Part shown: in pieces, positions 53,383 through 62,077 of the stretch
Position numbering within the stretch: the stretch's first letter is position 1
How the letters are laid out: each line of letters starts with the position of its first letter
Source: Marinobacterium aestuarii
GTDB taxonomy: Bacteria; Pseudomonadota; Gammaproteobacteria; Pseudomonadales; Balneatricaceae
DNA length: 64,000 bases
Reading direction: 5' to 3'
Assembly: GCF_001651805.1 (NCBI RefSeq)
Contig: NZ_CP015839.1
Span: 1,860,001-1,924,000 of the forward strand
The notes under the pieces: generated by a model
Databases searched by the model: none
Told to the model about the DNA's origin: nothing
What the model saw: only the letters and a program-made list of their open reading frames with translations
Made by a program: the position numbers and the translations under genes

Positions 53383-55131
53383 ATGCCGGATAGTGCAGAA
53401 TTATCAACAGAGCCCGCCAAGGCTGCAGTTCAGGTCCTTATCAGTGACTCGAATGACCTCAACGCCAGCGACAAGTGGCAACGGGCGTCGGTGCATGGGT
53501 GCGAGATCTACTGCTACGGCCAGCCGCTGCAAAAAAAATGCAGAGGCGAGGCGGCCCCCGGATTGATCGGGCAACTCTATCGCGATCTGGGCGGCCAATG
53601 TGTTCAGGCGTTGACCGGCCACTACGCCCTGATAATCGACGACCGGCGCTCTGGCACCTGCCATCTTTTTTCCGACCGTTTTGTGACCCATCGGCTCTAC
53701 TACCAATCAGTATCCAGCGGCCTGATCGTAGCGGACAGCCTTCAAGCGCTCCGCGGAGCCGCTACCGAGCCCCTGGCCCTCTCCCGGCAGGCGGTGGTCA
53801 ACTATCTGTACCACCATATGATCCCCAGCCCGAGAACCGTCTATGAAGGTGTTTATTGTCTCGAGCCCGCCCAACGGGTCTCATGGTGCCAGGGAACGCT
53901 GTCTAGCGAGACTTGGTGGCAGCCTGCGTTTGATCAGCAGGCATCGCAGAGTGAACAGCAGTTGGCCGACGAGCTGTTTGTACTGATGCAGGACGTCGTG
54001 GCCGATTATTGTATCAAGGACAAGACAGGCTGTTTTCTCAGCGGCGGCCTGGACAGTTCGAGTCTTGCCGGGCTGGTCTCTCAATCGATTCCAAGCCCCG
54101 ATGTATTCTCCATCGGCTTCCCGGTCGCGCGCTACGATGAGATCGACTATGCCCGTACGGCGGTCGAACACTTCGGTCTCAATGGCCACGAACATTGCAT
54201 GACACCGGAAGACGTCGTGGCGGCGCTGCCGCAGGTGGTCGGCAGTATGGATCAGCCCTTCGGCAACAGCTCGGTAATCCCCACTTATTTCTGCGCGCAA
54301 CTGGCCAGATCCCAGGGGGTCAACCGGTTGATCGCCGGTGACGGCGGCGACGAACTCTTTGCCGGCAATCAGCGTTATGCCACTCAGCTGCAACTGGATC
54401 GCTGGCGGCAAAGGCTCAGACCCCTGATTGGAACGCTGGATCTTACCCTGCTGCGCTCCCCGCTACCGGATACTCCCGCGTTGCTGGGCAAAGCCAAGAG
54501 CTTTGTCCGACAGCTAAAGATGACGGTCCCGGAGAACGTCCAATACTACAACTTCCTCAATCTGCTTGACCGCAAAGCGATATTTTCGGCCAGTGTCGTC
54601 AAGGGCGTCGACCTGTTTGAACCCGACCGGCAGTGCCAGCAGCTCTACGATGCGCTACCCGATGCCAGCCCGCTGGATCGCCTGCTTTACCTTGACTGGA
54701 AGCATACCCTGGCGGACAACGACCTGGTCAAGGTCAGCAGTATGTGCCGGCTGGCTGGGGTGGACGTGGTCTATCCTATGTTAGACGACCGTCTGGTAGA
54801 TTTTTCATTGCGCGTTCCGGCAGGCATCAAGCTGACCCGTGGCAACCTGCGCCATCTGTACAAAAGGGCGATGGACGGTTTTCTTCCGAACAAGATTATC
54901 CACAAGACCAAGCATGGGTTCGGATTGCCGTTCGGACTCTGGACCAAAGACCAGCCAAAACTGCAGAAGCTGGCCTATGAGGCGATCGATTCCCTGCAAC
55001 GGTACGATCTTTTCGAGAAGACGTTTATCGATGAGGCAATCCACCGTCATAAGAGCGGGCACGCCTCGTATTATGGCGAGCTGGTGTGGGTGCTGATGGT
55101 GTTGGCGTTGTGGCTCGATCGGAATTATTGA
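53383..55131 (+). CDS. Asparagine synthase-like amidotransferase of the exosortase A system, glutaminase-deficient
   Basis: About 582 residues. The C-terminal half is an asparagine-synthase ATP-pyrophosphatase domain (SGGLDSSSLAGL at 220-231, GDGGDELFAGNQRY, HKTKHGFGLPFGLW). The N-terminal half has the Ntn-hydrolase fold region but does not begin with the Met-Cys of class II glutaminases, so it cannot use glutamine in the usual way and may instead act like beta-lactam synthetase, or take ammonia or an amine directly. A start at 53287 is less likely. It begins the plus-strand operon with the acyl carrier protein. Confidence 0.88.
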   Translation: MPDSAELSTEPAKAAVQVLISDSNDLNASDKWQRASVHGCEIYCYGQPLQKKCRGEAAPGLIGQLYRDLGGQCVQALTGHYALIIDDRRSGTCHLFSDRFVTHRLYYQSVSSGLIVADSLQALRGAATEPLALSRQAVVNYLYHHMIPSPRTVYEGVYCLEPAQRVSWCQGTLSSETWWQPAFDQQASQSEQQLADELFVLMQDVVADYCIKDKTGCFLSGGLDSSSLAGLVSQSIPSPDVFSIGFPVARYDEIDYARTAVEHFGLNGHEHCMTPEDVVAALPQVVGSMDQPFGNSSVIPTYFCAQLARSQGVNRLIAGDGGDELFAGNQRYATQLQLDRWRQRLRPLIGTLDLTLLRSPLPDTPALLGKAKSFVRQLKMTVPENVQYYNFLNLLDRKAIFSASVVKGVDLFEPDRQCQQLYDALPDASPLDRLLYLDWKHTLADNDLVKVSSMCRLAGVDVVYPMLDDRLVDFSLRVPAGIKLTRGNLRHLYKRAMDGFLPNKIIHKTKHGFGLPFGLWTKDQPKLQKLAYEAIDSLQRYDLFEKTFIDEAIHRHKSGHASYYGELVWVLMVLALWLDRNY

Positions 55132-55149
55132 TCGCTGGGAAACCAAAAT

Positions 55150-55398
55150 ATGGATTATGAAACGACTGTAAAAAATCTGCTGATAGCCGCCACGGCCAGA
55201 GGCGATATCGCCTTGATGGATCGCGATGCCCCGTTGATCGGACATGTTGCCGAACTGGACTCAATGGCCATAGTCACCTTTCTCACCACCCTGGAGGACG
55301 AGTTCGGAATCCTTATCGACGACGATGACGTTAGTGCCGAATGCTTTGAAACCCTGGGCGCACTGGTGAATTTTGTGACGGAGCATTTGGGCAGGTGA
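55150..55398 (+). CDS. Acyl carrier protein of the exosortase A cluster
   Basis: 82 residues with the 4'-phosphopantetheine serine in AELDSMAIVTFLT (Ser38) and an acidic C-terminal helix pair, typical of acyl carrier proteins. It probably carries the acyl group loaded by the ligase at 48974 and passed to the amidotransferase or hydrolases. It follows the amidotransferase by 18 bases and its stop overlaps the start of hydrolase 2. Confidence 0.9.
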   Translation: MDYETTVKNLLIAATARGDIALMDRDAPLIGHVAELDSMAIVTFLTTLEDEFGILIDDDDVSAECFETLGALVNFVTEHLGR

Positions 55399-56210
55399 AG
55401 TACCAGGGGCACTTCATTGCTGGAGGTCAGGGGCGTCTTTATTTGGCCGCTTTCGGGGATTGCTCCGCCGAGCACGCTGTGCTGTTCCTGCCTCCTTTTG
55501 CGGAAGAGATGAATCTCTCTCGTGCTGTAGTGGCCAGGCAGGCCCGAATGTTGACCGAGGCGGGCTATTTTGTCGTGCTGCTGGATTATTTCGGTACCGG
55601 TGACAGTGAAGGGGAATTCGATGAAGCCAGGGTTCCGGGGTGGCTCAACGATATCGAAGCCACGCTGGTGTGGATAGGGCAAAAGCAACGCTCCTCGGTG
55701 ACCCTTTGGGGATTGCGACTTGGCGGTTTGTTGGCAGCCCACTACGTCGATGATCGTGGTGCGGAAGCGGTGGACCGTTTGCTGCTCTGGAAGCCAGTCA
55801 TCAATGGTCATCAATTGATGAACCAGTTTTTTCGTCTCAAGCAGATGAGCGAGATGATGCAGGGGCGAGGAGACGATCAGATTAACTGGTACCGGCGTTG
55901 TCTGGAGGGTGAGACGGTGGAGGTGGCCGGATACCCAATGAGTTCAGGTTTGGTCTCTCAGATCAGCGCCCTCTCTATGCAACCTTCAACCTGGATGGAA
56001 AAGGTCAGTGTTATCTGGATCGAGGCCGCGAGCGAGAAGGTGCCACTGACTGCCTCCAGGCTTCATGCTCAGTGGCCTGGTGACAGGCTGACCATAGAAG
56101 CATGTACCGGTGTGCCGTTTTGGCAAGTTCCAGATACGTACGATGCAGATAGCTTGACTATATTGACGCTGAAATGTCTGAAGGAAGCCAACGGGGTGTG
56201 CCATGCCTGA
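55395..56210 (+). CDS. Alpha/beta hydrolase 2, exosortase A system-associated
   Basis: 271 residues of TIGR03101. It has the alpha/beta-hydrolase frame (VLFLPPFAEEMNLSRA, LLDYFGTGDSEGEF) but the nucleophile elbow reads WGLRLGGLL, with arginine where serine is expected in GxSxG. Catalysis by the usual route is therefore unlikely; it may be a binding or acyl-shuttling protein. GTG start overlaps the carrier-protein stop by four bases, and it overlaps hydrolase 1 by eight. Confidence 0.9.
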   Translation: MKYQGHFIAGGQGRLYLAAFGDCSAEHAVLFLPPFAEEMNLSRAVVARQARMLTEAGYFVVLLDYFGTGDSEGEFDEARVPGWLNDIEATLVWIGQKQRSSVTLWGLRLGGLLAAHYVDDRGAEAVDRLLLWKPVINGHQLMNQFFRLKQMSEMMQGRGDDQINWYRRCLEGETVEVAGYPMSSGLVSQISALSMQPSTWMEKVSVIWIEAASEKVPLTASRLHAQWPGDRLTIEACTGVPFWQVPDTYDADSLTILTLKCLKEANGVCHA

Positions 56211-57054
56211 GCACGCATTCTGTTTCACGAGTCAGGGCCAGCAACTGGCGGCTATCCTGCACTTGGTTGATCGCGCAAGTGTCGGGGTTGTTATCGTGGT
56301 GGGAGGTCCGCAGTATCGGGTTGGAAGTCACCGTCAATTTGTTCATTTAGCGAGGGCGTTGGCAAGCCAGGGCATCTCCGTGCTGCGCTTTGATGTCACG
56401 GGAATGGGGGATAGCAGCGGGGAGAAAAAGGCGTTCGATGATCTGGATGCCGACATTGCCGCTGCGGTTAACTGTTTCCAGCAACATTGTCCCGAGCTCG
56501 AGAGTATCGTGCTCTGGGGGCTGTGCGATGGCGCCTCTGCAGCACTGATATACGCTCACCGGGATCCGCGCCTGGCCGGCCTCGTATTACTGAATCCCTG
56601 GCTGGAGAATCGCCAGGCGAAGGCCCAGGCTCAAGTCTCCCACTATTACAGGCGCCGGTTTTTGGATCCGGGCTTTTGGCGCAAGTTGAAACAGGGTAAA
56701 GGAAACCTTGTGGGCAGTGTATGGGAGTTTGTTTGCACGCTTTGGCAGGCACTGATCGGTGACAAAGGCGCGGCCAAAGCGAAAGAGTCCTCTGACAATT
56801 GCTATCAGCAGCGCATGTTCGAGGGCTTGAATAAATACCCGGGAAGGGTTCTGTTGGTGCTAAGCGGCAATGATCTGACGGCCAAAACATTTTCCCGGCA
56901 GCTCGCCCAAGATGCTGCGTGGGCGCAACTGGTCGAGGAGCGGTCGGTGTCCCGGGTGTGTCTGGATAGTGCGGATCATACATTTTCGACCCGGCAAGCC
57001 AAGGATTGGGTGGCGCGGCAAACCCAGATATTTGTAACCAGTTTCAGGGACTAG
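56203..57054 (+). CDS. Alpha/beta hydrolase 1, exosortase A system-associated
   Basis: 283 residues of TIGR03100: GVVIVVGGPQYRVGSHRQF, LRFDVTGMGDSSGE and the elbow WGLCDGASAAL, in which cysteine stands at the nucleophile position. With hydrolase 2 it forms a pair always found in exosortase A loci; the substrate is unknown. Its stop codon TAG at 57052-57054 is part of the CTAG that flanks the MITE-like element, so the element sits exactly at the gene's end. Confidence 0.9.
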   Translation: MPEHAFCFTSQGQQLAAILHLVDRASVGVVIVVGGPQYRVGSHRQFVHLARALASQGISVLRFDVTGMGDSSGEKKAFDDLDADIAAAVNCFQQHCPELESIVLWGLCDGASAALIYAHRDPRLAGLVLLNPWLENRQAKAQAQVSHYYRRRFLDPGFWRKLKQGKGNLVGSVWEFVCTLWQALIGDKGAAKAKESSDNCYQQRMFEGLNKYPGRVLLVLSGNDLTAKTFSRQLAQDAAWAQLVEERSVSRVCLDSADHTFSTRQAKDWVARQTQIFVTSFRD

Positions 57055-57294
57055 CAGCCTGTCGGGCTTGGCCGATCGTAGCGAGGGAAAGTCCGTTTTG
57101 AGGCAGTTTTGAGGCTCTTTTGAGGAGATAAATCGGCAGGATAGCCGATTTACACAGCGTAAGCTGCCCACCAGGCAAGCTACAGGGATGTAGCTTGTGC
57201 ATAGTGCTTCTATAGAGAGTAAACAAAAATGACCCCTCTTTACCGAAAAGAGTCGGCTTTTCCGCAGTAGATCAGTGTTAAGTCCGAGAGGCTG
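57055..57294. mobile_element. MITE-like element, 240 bases, flanked by CTAG repeats
   Basis: CAGCCTGTCGGGCTT at 57055-57069 and AAGTCCGAGAGGCTG at 57280-57294 are inverted copies (13 of 15 match), and CTAG stands directly outside each end (57051-57054, 57295-57298), as a four-base target duplication would. It encodes no transposase. Inside, TAAATCGGC-AGGATA-GCCGATTTA at 57129-57152 is a perfect nine-base hairpin and GCTACA-GGGA-TGTAGC another. It lies between hydrolase 1 and the ATP-grasp gene and may affect co-transcription. Confidence 0.8.
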
Positions 57295-57387
57295 CTAGAT
57301 CACGGGCAGGCTCAAATGGGTAATGGGAAGGCGGCGTCGCCAACGGTTGCGGTCTTTGAACAACGAAAGTGCACGGCAGGAGTTGGG

Positions 57388-59670
57388 ATGATACTTCCTC
57401 AGAACGCACCCTGTGCTCTGGTGGTCGGGCTTTGCAGTCACGGACTGGCTATTGCGCGGTCTCTGCAACGCCTGGGAATTGAAGTGCACGCCTTTGAAGC
57501 CAATTCGTCGATACCGGGAGCACTGACGAATTCTGCCCATATTCATTACGTGGAAAGCATCAAGGACAACTCCCTGGTCGACGATCTGCGTGCCTTTCGA
57601 CAACGGATACCATTATCGCGTGACATAGTGCTGTTTCCCTCGAATGATAGCAATGTACGGGTAATTGCCAGCAACATCGAGCGGCTCAGGGGGGCTTATA
57701 TCCTCAGTTGGGAAGGTTGCGTCGATCAGGTCCAAAAGCTTCTGCTCAAGAGCAATATCGAGGGTCGGTGCAAGGCGGTAGGTCTCAACTACCCGGCTTC
57801 CGTGGTGCTGGAAAGTAGAGGTGACCTAAAATATCAGGTGTCATCGCTGAAACAGCCTTTTATTATCAAACCTGCCAACCCTCAGTCTGGATTTAAGGCG
57901 ATCAAGTGCACGTCAGTCGCGGAGCTTGAAGCTGTGGTCGATCATTACCCCGACGACTATCCTTTTCTCGTCCAGGAATGGGTAAGCGGTACTGACAAGG
58001 ACCTCTATTTCTGTGCGCTCTACCTGGACAATGGGCTCCCGCTAGTCAATTTTGAGGGTAACAAACTGGCGTCTTTCCCGCCGGCGCTGGGGCAGACCAC
58101 TGTTGCGGTTTCTGTTGATATGCCCGAACTACGTGACCTGACAAAGATCTTTTTCAATGGGCTGGGCTTGTGCGGACCGGTGTCGCTGGAATTCAAACGG
58201 GATGCAGCTGGACGCTACTGGGTCATAGAGCCGACGGTTGGACGCACCGATTTTTGGGTGGGTCTTTGCATCCGAGCGGGTTGTGATCTGCCTGCAATCG
58301 AGTATCTCCGTTCGACCGGGCAGGCAGTTCCTGTCAGTACAGGAAATTACACGCCGACAATCTGGTTTGACAGTGAAAGGGATGCATTTGGGCCTGTTAA
58401 ATACCTTCCTCGCTTTGTGCCTGGCCACGGGAAACTAAAGCGCCCTGTGTTCAGTTTTTTTAGCCGGCGAGATCTTAAGCCCTTCCTGCGAAGCTCACGC
58501 AAGGCGCTCTATCGGATGTCGCACTCCCTGGCCAGGCTTATGGTGGAAAAACAGAACGCTCCCGCTCCTGAAGTGGAGGTGTCAAGTTATCCGCGGATTA
58601 ATGCCCTGCCCGATGTTTTCCTGAGGCTGCTTGAGGAGAAGGATCAGGATTCGATATTTTTGGGCCGCGATTGGTTTGATAATTTTAGCGCAACCGTTGC
58701 GACCGGTGCTGGAGATGTATTCTTCCTGTGCATGGCAGACAATAATGGTCGTGCGGTAGCAGTACTGCCGATGTGGCGTAACGAAGGGCGTTTTCATGGT
58801 GTAAAGGTTCGAAAGCTCACTGGGCTATCAAACTACTACTCTCCTATATATGACGTCATTATTGACGCCAGTCTTACGACCAGAGAATATGCTTACAGTT
58901 TTTTCATGACGTATCTATGGAAAGAGATGAAGGGGTGGGATCTCGTTGATTTTTACCCTGTAAGTATCGAGGCTAGGAATGATATCCTAAAAATAAGTGG
59001 GGTGAAAATTTGGAAGTTCGACTATTTTATCACTAAGAATTTTTATCATGATAGTTGTGAAAATTTTGAAAATTATATTTCAAGTCGTTCTTCGCGTGTA
59101 GTCAATACAGTTAAACGAAAATTTAAGAAGCTGGATGCTGTCGGTGGCTGGTCTGTCTGTATATATACAGAATTAGACTCGATTGAATCAAAGTTGAAAG
59201 ATTATCACAGGGTATACGAAAACAGTTGGAAGAACGATGAGCCCTATCCGGAATTCATTAATGGATTTGCAAGGATGTGTGCCAAAAAAAACCGTCTTAG
59301 ATTAGGTGTTCTAGATGTTGATGGTAAGCCCATTGCTGTTCAATTGTGGGTGGTGGCTAATAGAGTTGCTTATATTTATAAGCTTGCCTACGATAAAAAT
59401 TATAAAAATTTATCCCCTGGCACGGTACTTACTACGAAAATGATTGAGCGAGTAATAAAGATAGATAATGTGGAAGTAATAGATTTTCTTACCGGTTTGG
59501 ATTTCTTTAAAAAGGAATGGATGGACCGGAGTCGATGCCTGTACGGAGTTCAAATTGTTAACTATCGTAGCCTTTCAGGAATGATGGTTTTGTTAATTAA
59601 CGAGATTTCAAAGATAAAAAAATATTTTTCCAGAACAAAAAGTGAAGCGGGAAATTTAAACCGCGTATAA
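57388..59670 (+). CDS. ATP-grasp protein fused to a GNAT/FemAB-like acetyltransferase domain
   Basis: About 760 residues. The first ~400 form an ATP-grasp ligase of the carboxylate-amine type: ALVVGLCSHGLAIARSLQRLG, QPFIIKPANPQSGFKAIKC, FLVQEWVSGTDKDLYF and GPVSLEFKRDAAGRYWVIEPTVGR (keep the metal-binding Glu/Asn-like EP). The last ~330 resemble GNAT/BcsL-type transferases (DSIFLGRDWFDNF, KLTGLSNYYSPIYD, VNTVKRKFKKL, RLGVLDVDGKPIAVQLWVV). AGGAG five bases before ATG 57388 fixes the start over 57316. Base composition falls sharply to AT-rich inside the second domain. Confidence 0.82.
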   Translation: MILPQNAPCALVVGLCSHGLAIARSLQRLGIEVHAFEANSSIPGALTNSAHIHYVESIKDNSLVDDLRAFRQRIPLSRDIVLFPSNDSNVRVIASNIERLRGAYILSWEGCVDQVQKLLLKSNIEGRCKAVGLNYPASVVLESRGDLKYQVSSLKQPFIIKPANPQSGFKAIKCTSVAELEAVVDHYPDDYPFLVQEWVSGTDKDLYFCALYLDNGLPLVNFEGNKLASFPPALGQTTVAVSVDMPELRDLTKIFFNGLGLCGPVSLEFKRDAAGRYWVIEPTVGRTDFWVGLCIRAGCDLPAIEYLRSTGQAVPVSTGNYTPTIWFDSERDAFGPVKYLPRFVPGHGKLKRPVFSFFSRRDLKPFLRSSRKALYRMSHSLARLMVEKQNAPAPEVEVSSYPRINALPDVFLRLLEEKDQDSIFLGRDWFDNFSATVATGAGDVFFLCMADNNGRAVAVLPMWRNEGRFHGVKVRKLTGLSNYYSPIYDVIIDASLTTREYAYSFFMTYLWKEMKGWDLVDFYPVSIEARNDILKISGVKIWKFDYFITKNFYHDSCENFENYISSRSSRVVNTVKRKFKKLDAVGGWSVCIYTELDSIESKLKDYHRVYENSWKNDEPYPEFINGFARMCAKKNRLRLGVLDVDGKPIAVQLWVVANRVAYIYKLAYDKNYKNLSPGTVLTTKMIERVIKIDNVEVIDFLTGLDFFKKEWMDRSRCLYGVQIVNYRSLSGMMVLLINEISKIKKYFSRTKSEAGNLNRV

Positions 59671-59683
59671 GGGAGGGTTATAT

Positions 59684-61006
59684 GTGCGTGATATTCTTCT
59701 TTTTCTAATAATTGTGGGTTCTATACCCTTTATTTTTAGGCGGCCATTCTTCGGTGTGCTTATGTGGTGTTGGGTTAGTTACATGCTGCCACAGAGTCAT
59801 ACTTGGGGGTTCATGTTTGAATTTCCTGTGGCAATGCTGATTGGAGTCACTACTATTTTTGCATTTTTTATCAGTAATGAACCAAAAAAAATAGCGCTTG
59901 AAAAACCCATTATTTGGTTATTTGTGTTTTATATAATGGTGTTTTTGTCCTGGATTTTACACGACAAGACACCCTTTATTAATGAACTGGCCATGAAAGT
60001 ATTTAAAGTTCAGTTTTTTACGCTGGTTATACTTGCTATGCTTACCTCAAGGAAGAGAATTGAGTTGGCTTTGCTTGTTGTCGCATTAAGTATAGGATTT
60101 TATGGCGTAAAGGGTGGTGTTTTTACAATTTTTACCGGAGGGGAATTTCGCGTTTATGGTCCGAGCGGAAGCTTTTTTAAAGAAAATAACGCTATGGCCG
60201 TTACTAATTTGATGGTGGCTCCTGTGTTTGTATACTTCAGTGCTAACCAGTCGGACAAGCGACTTAAGTATCTTCTTTTACTCTGTGCTGTGTTGATGGT
60301 CGTAGCGGCTTTTGGATCTCAATCACGGGGCGCCTTTCTTGCAGTAATTGCATGTGCTTTGTTTTTATTGGCGAAAACTAATAAGAAACTTATTTCTTTT
60401 GTGATTCTTCTTGCTTTGTTACCTGCTGTTTATAATTTTATGCCTGACAATTGGCATCAGAGAATGGGTACAATTTTTGTAGATGAGGAGGCCGGAGAGG
60501 TCAGAGAAAGTTCCTCTGCAAGCAGGTTGAATGCATGGAGGGCAGGGGTAAACATGTCTTTTTCACATCCGTTTTCCCGAGGTTTCAATGCGGAGACTCC
60601 GAGCAATTTCATTATTTATGCACCTGATCCGAATGATTTTGTCGCATTTCACAGCAACTATATACAGGTTTTGGGGAAACATGGGTGGATGGCATTTATT
60701 AGCTATCTTATGGTTTTTCTTGCAACATGGAGGATCGCCAGTAAGGTAATAATGATGTCAAAAAATGTGGAGTCACTTAAGTGGGCGGGATTGTTATGCC
60801 GTTATCTTCAGGTTTCTTTGGTCGCCTATCTTGTAGGCGGAGCTTTTTTATCATTGGCATACTTCGATTTACCTTATCATTTCGTGATAACAATTATTTC
60901 GGTTTATGTCATTGTGAAAAAGGAGCTTAGTAAAATTCATGCTGTTGATGATAGAAAAAATTATCTTTTGAGTAGGGCAGAACAGGACCGTGAAATTACG
61001 ATGTAA
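59684..61006 (+). CDS. Putative O-glycosylation ligase / O-antigen ligase family, exosortase A system-associated
   Basis: 440 residues with about ten to twelve membrane helices. SGSFFKENNAMAVTNLMV and AAFGSQSRGAFLAVIA are blocks typical of the TIGR03097 O-glycosylation ligase family and related to WaaL/Wzy proteins; the long loop with FHSNYIQVLGKHGW carries the conserved histidine region. It may join polymer chains to an acceptor or polymerise repeat units. GGGAGG seven bases upstream sets the GTG start. AT-rich like the end of the preceding gene. Confidence 0.9.
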   Translation: MRDILLFLIIVGSIPFIFRRPFFGVLMWCWVSYMLPQSHTWGFMFEFPVAMLIGVTTIFAFFISNEPKKIALEKPIIWLFVFYIMVFLSWILHDKTPFINELAMKVFKVQFFTLVILAMLTSRKRIELALLVVALSIGFYGVKGGVFTIFTGGEFRVYGPSGSFFKENNAMAVTNLMVAPVFVYFSANQSDKRLKYLLLLCAVLMVVAAFGSQSRGAFLAVIACALFLLAKTNKKLISFVILLALLPAVYNFMPDNWHQRMGTIFVDEEAGEVRESSSASRLNAWRAGVNMSFSHPFSRGFNAETPSNFIIYAPDPNDFVAFHSNYIQVLGKHGWMAFISYLMVFLATWRIASKVIMMSKNVESLKWAGLLCRYLQVSLVAYLVGGAFLSLAYFDLPYHFVITIISVYVIVKKELSKIHAVDDRKNYLLSRAEQDREITM

Positions 61007-61022
61007 ATAGTTGGTGGTATGT

Positions 61023-62027
61023 ATGGGTGATTCAAATTTTTATCAATTGATTAGCGTTATAATACCCTACTATCAATCGGAGAGGGGGTTGTTGAAAAGG
61101 TGTGTTGAGTCTATATTTTCTCAGCAGGGGGAATTCAGTATCCAGGTTATCGTCATTGATGATGCCTCTCCGATTCCAGCCAGCGAAGAGTTAGCTGATC
61201 TGCAGTCGAAAGATCGAAGGCTAACTATTATCAATCAGGATAATGCAGGCCCAGGGGCGGCTAGAAACAACGGTCTGGATCATATGCCGTATGGTACCCG
61301 GTATGTGGCTTTCATTGATTCCGACGATTGTTGGCGGGAGGATTTCTTGCTCCATGCCATGGAGGCCATGCAACGTGGTTATGACCTTTTTTTTGCCAAT
61401 AGCCGCCGATCCGGCTTCGCTGATACGCGCTTCGAATGGAAGTCCGAGGCGGGGCTTGATCTTGTTGCCTCCAATCACTGCTCTTTGGGCTGCGAACGGC
61501 CATTGTATGCATTCTCCGGCGATTTTTTTGGCTACGCCATCAAACGGAGCAACATCATTAGCACATCAGCGCTGGTGTACCGGCTTGAAATTGCCCCGGA
61601 TTTGAGATTCAGTGCGCGACTGTTCAATGGTCAGGACCGGTTGTTTAAGCTTGAGTTGAGCCAGAAGACCGATAAGGTGGCTTTCGCTGCCCTGGTCCTT
61701 GTTGATGAGGGGCGCGGCGTTAATATTTTTGACAGTGCTGGGTGGGGGACTCCTGAATCCTTGGTGCTGCTGACCAGTTACCTCAAACTTTCCAAGTGCA
61801 TATTGGCAGAGTTGAACCTTGAGGATAACCACCGCGCCTTTGTTGCCACGCAGTTGACGGATACCCGGTATTCACTAGTTGCCAGCATCGTTCATTTACT
61901 CAAAACGGGACAGAAGTGCGACTGGCGGCTGGTACTTCGGGCGTCCTGGAGCGACCCAGCCTTTATCGTGATGTTTGTTCCCAATCTTTTGCAGGTCATG
62001 ATGAGCAAGGTGAGATCACGTGCGTAG
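61023..62027 (+). CDS. GT2 family glycosyltransferase
   Basis: About 334 residues of the GT-A, inverting GT2 family: ISVIIPYYQSERGLLKRCVE, IVIDDASP, NQDNAGPGAARNNGLD and FIDSDDCWRE with the metal-binding acidic group. It probably adds one sugar to the lipid-linked repeat unit in the cytoplasm. ATG 61023 is preferred to TTG 61011. The gene starts AT-rich and becomes GC-rich after about 150 bases. Confidence 0.9.
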   Translation: MGDSNFYQLISVIIPYYQSERGLLKRCVESIFSQQGEFSIQVIVIDDASPIPASEELADLQSKDRRLTIINQDNAGPGAARNNGLDHMPYGTRYVAFIDSDDCWREDFLLHAMEAMQRGYDLFFANSRRSGFADTRFEWKSEAGLDLVASNHCSLGCERPLYAFSGDFFGYAIKRSNIISTSALVYRLEIAPDLRFSARLFNGQDRLFKLELSQKTDKVAFAALVLVDEGRGVNIFDSAGWGTPESLVLLTSYLKLSKCILAELNLEDNHRAFVATQLTDTRYSLVASIVHLLKTGQKCDWRLVLRASWSDPAFIVMFVPNLLQVMMSKVRSRA

Positions 62028-62077
62028 ACGTTCCTTGCCTTGTCTGGCCAGACAGATGGAAAGGGAGGTATAGCGCT

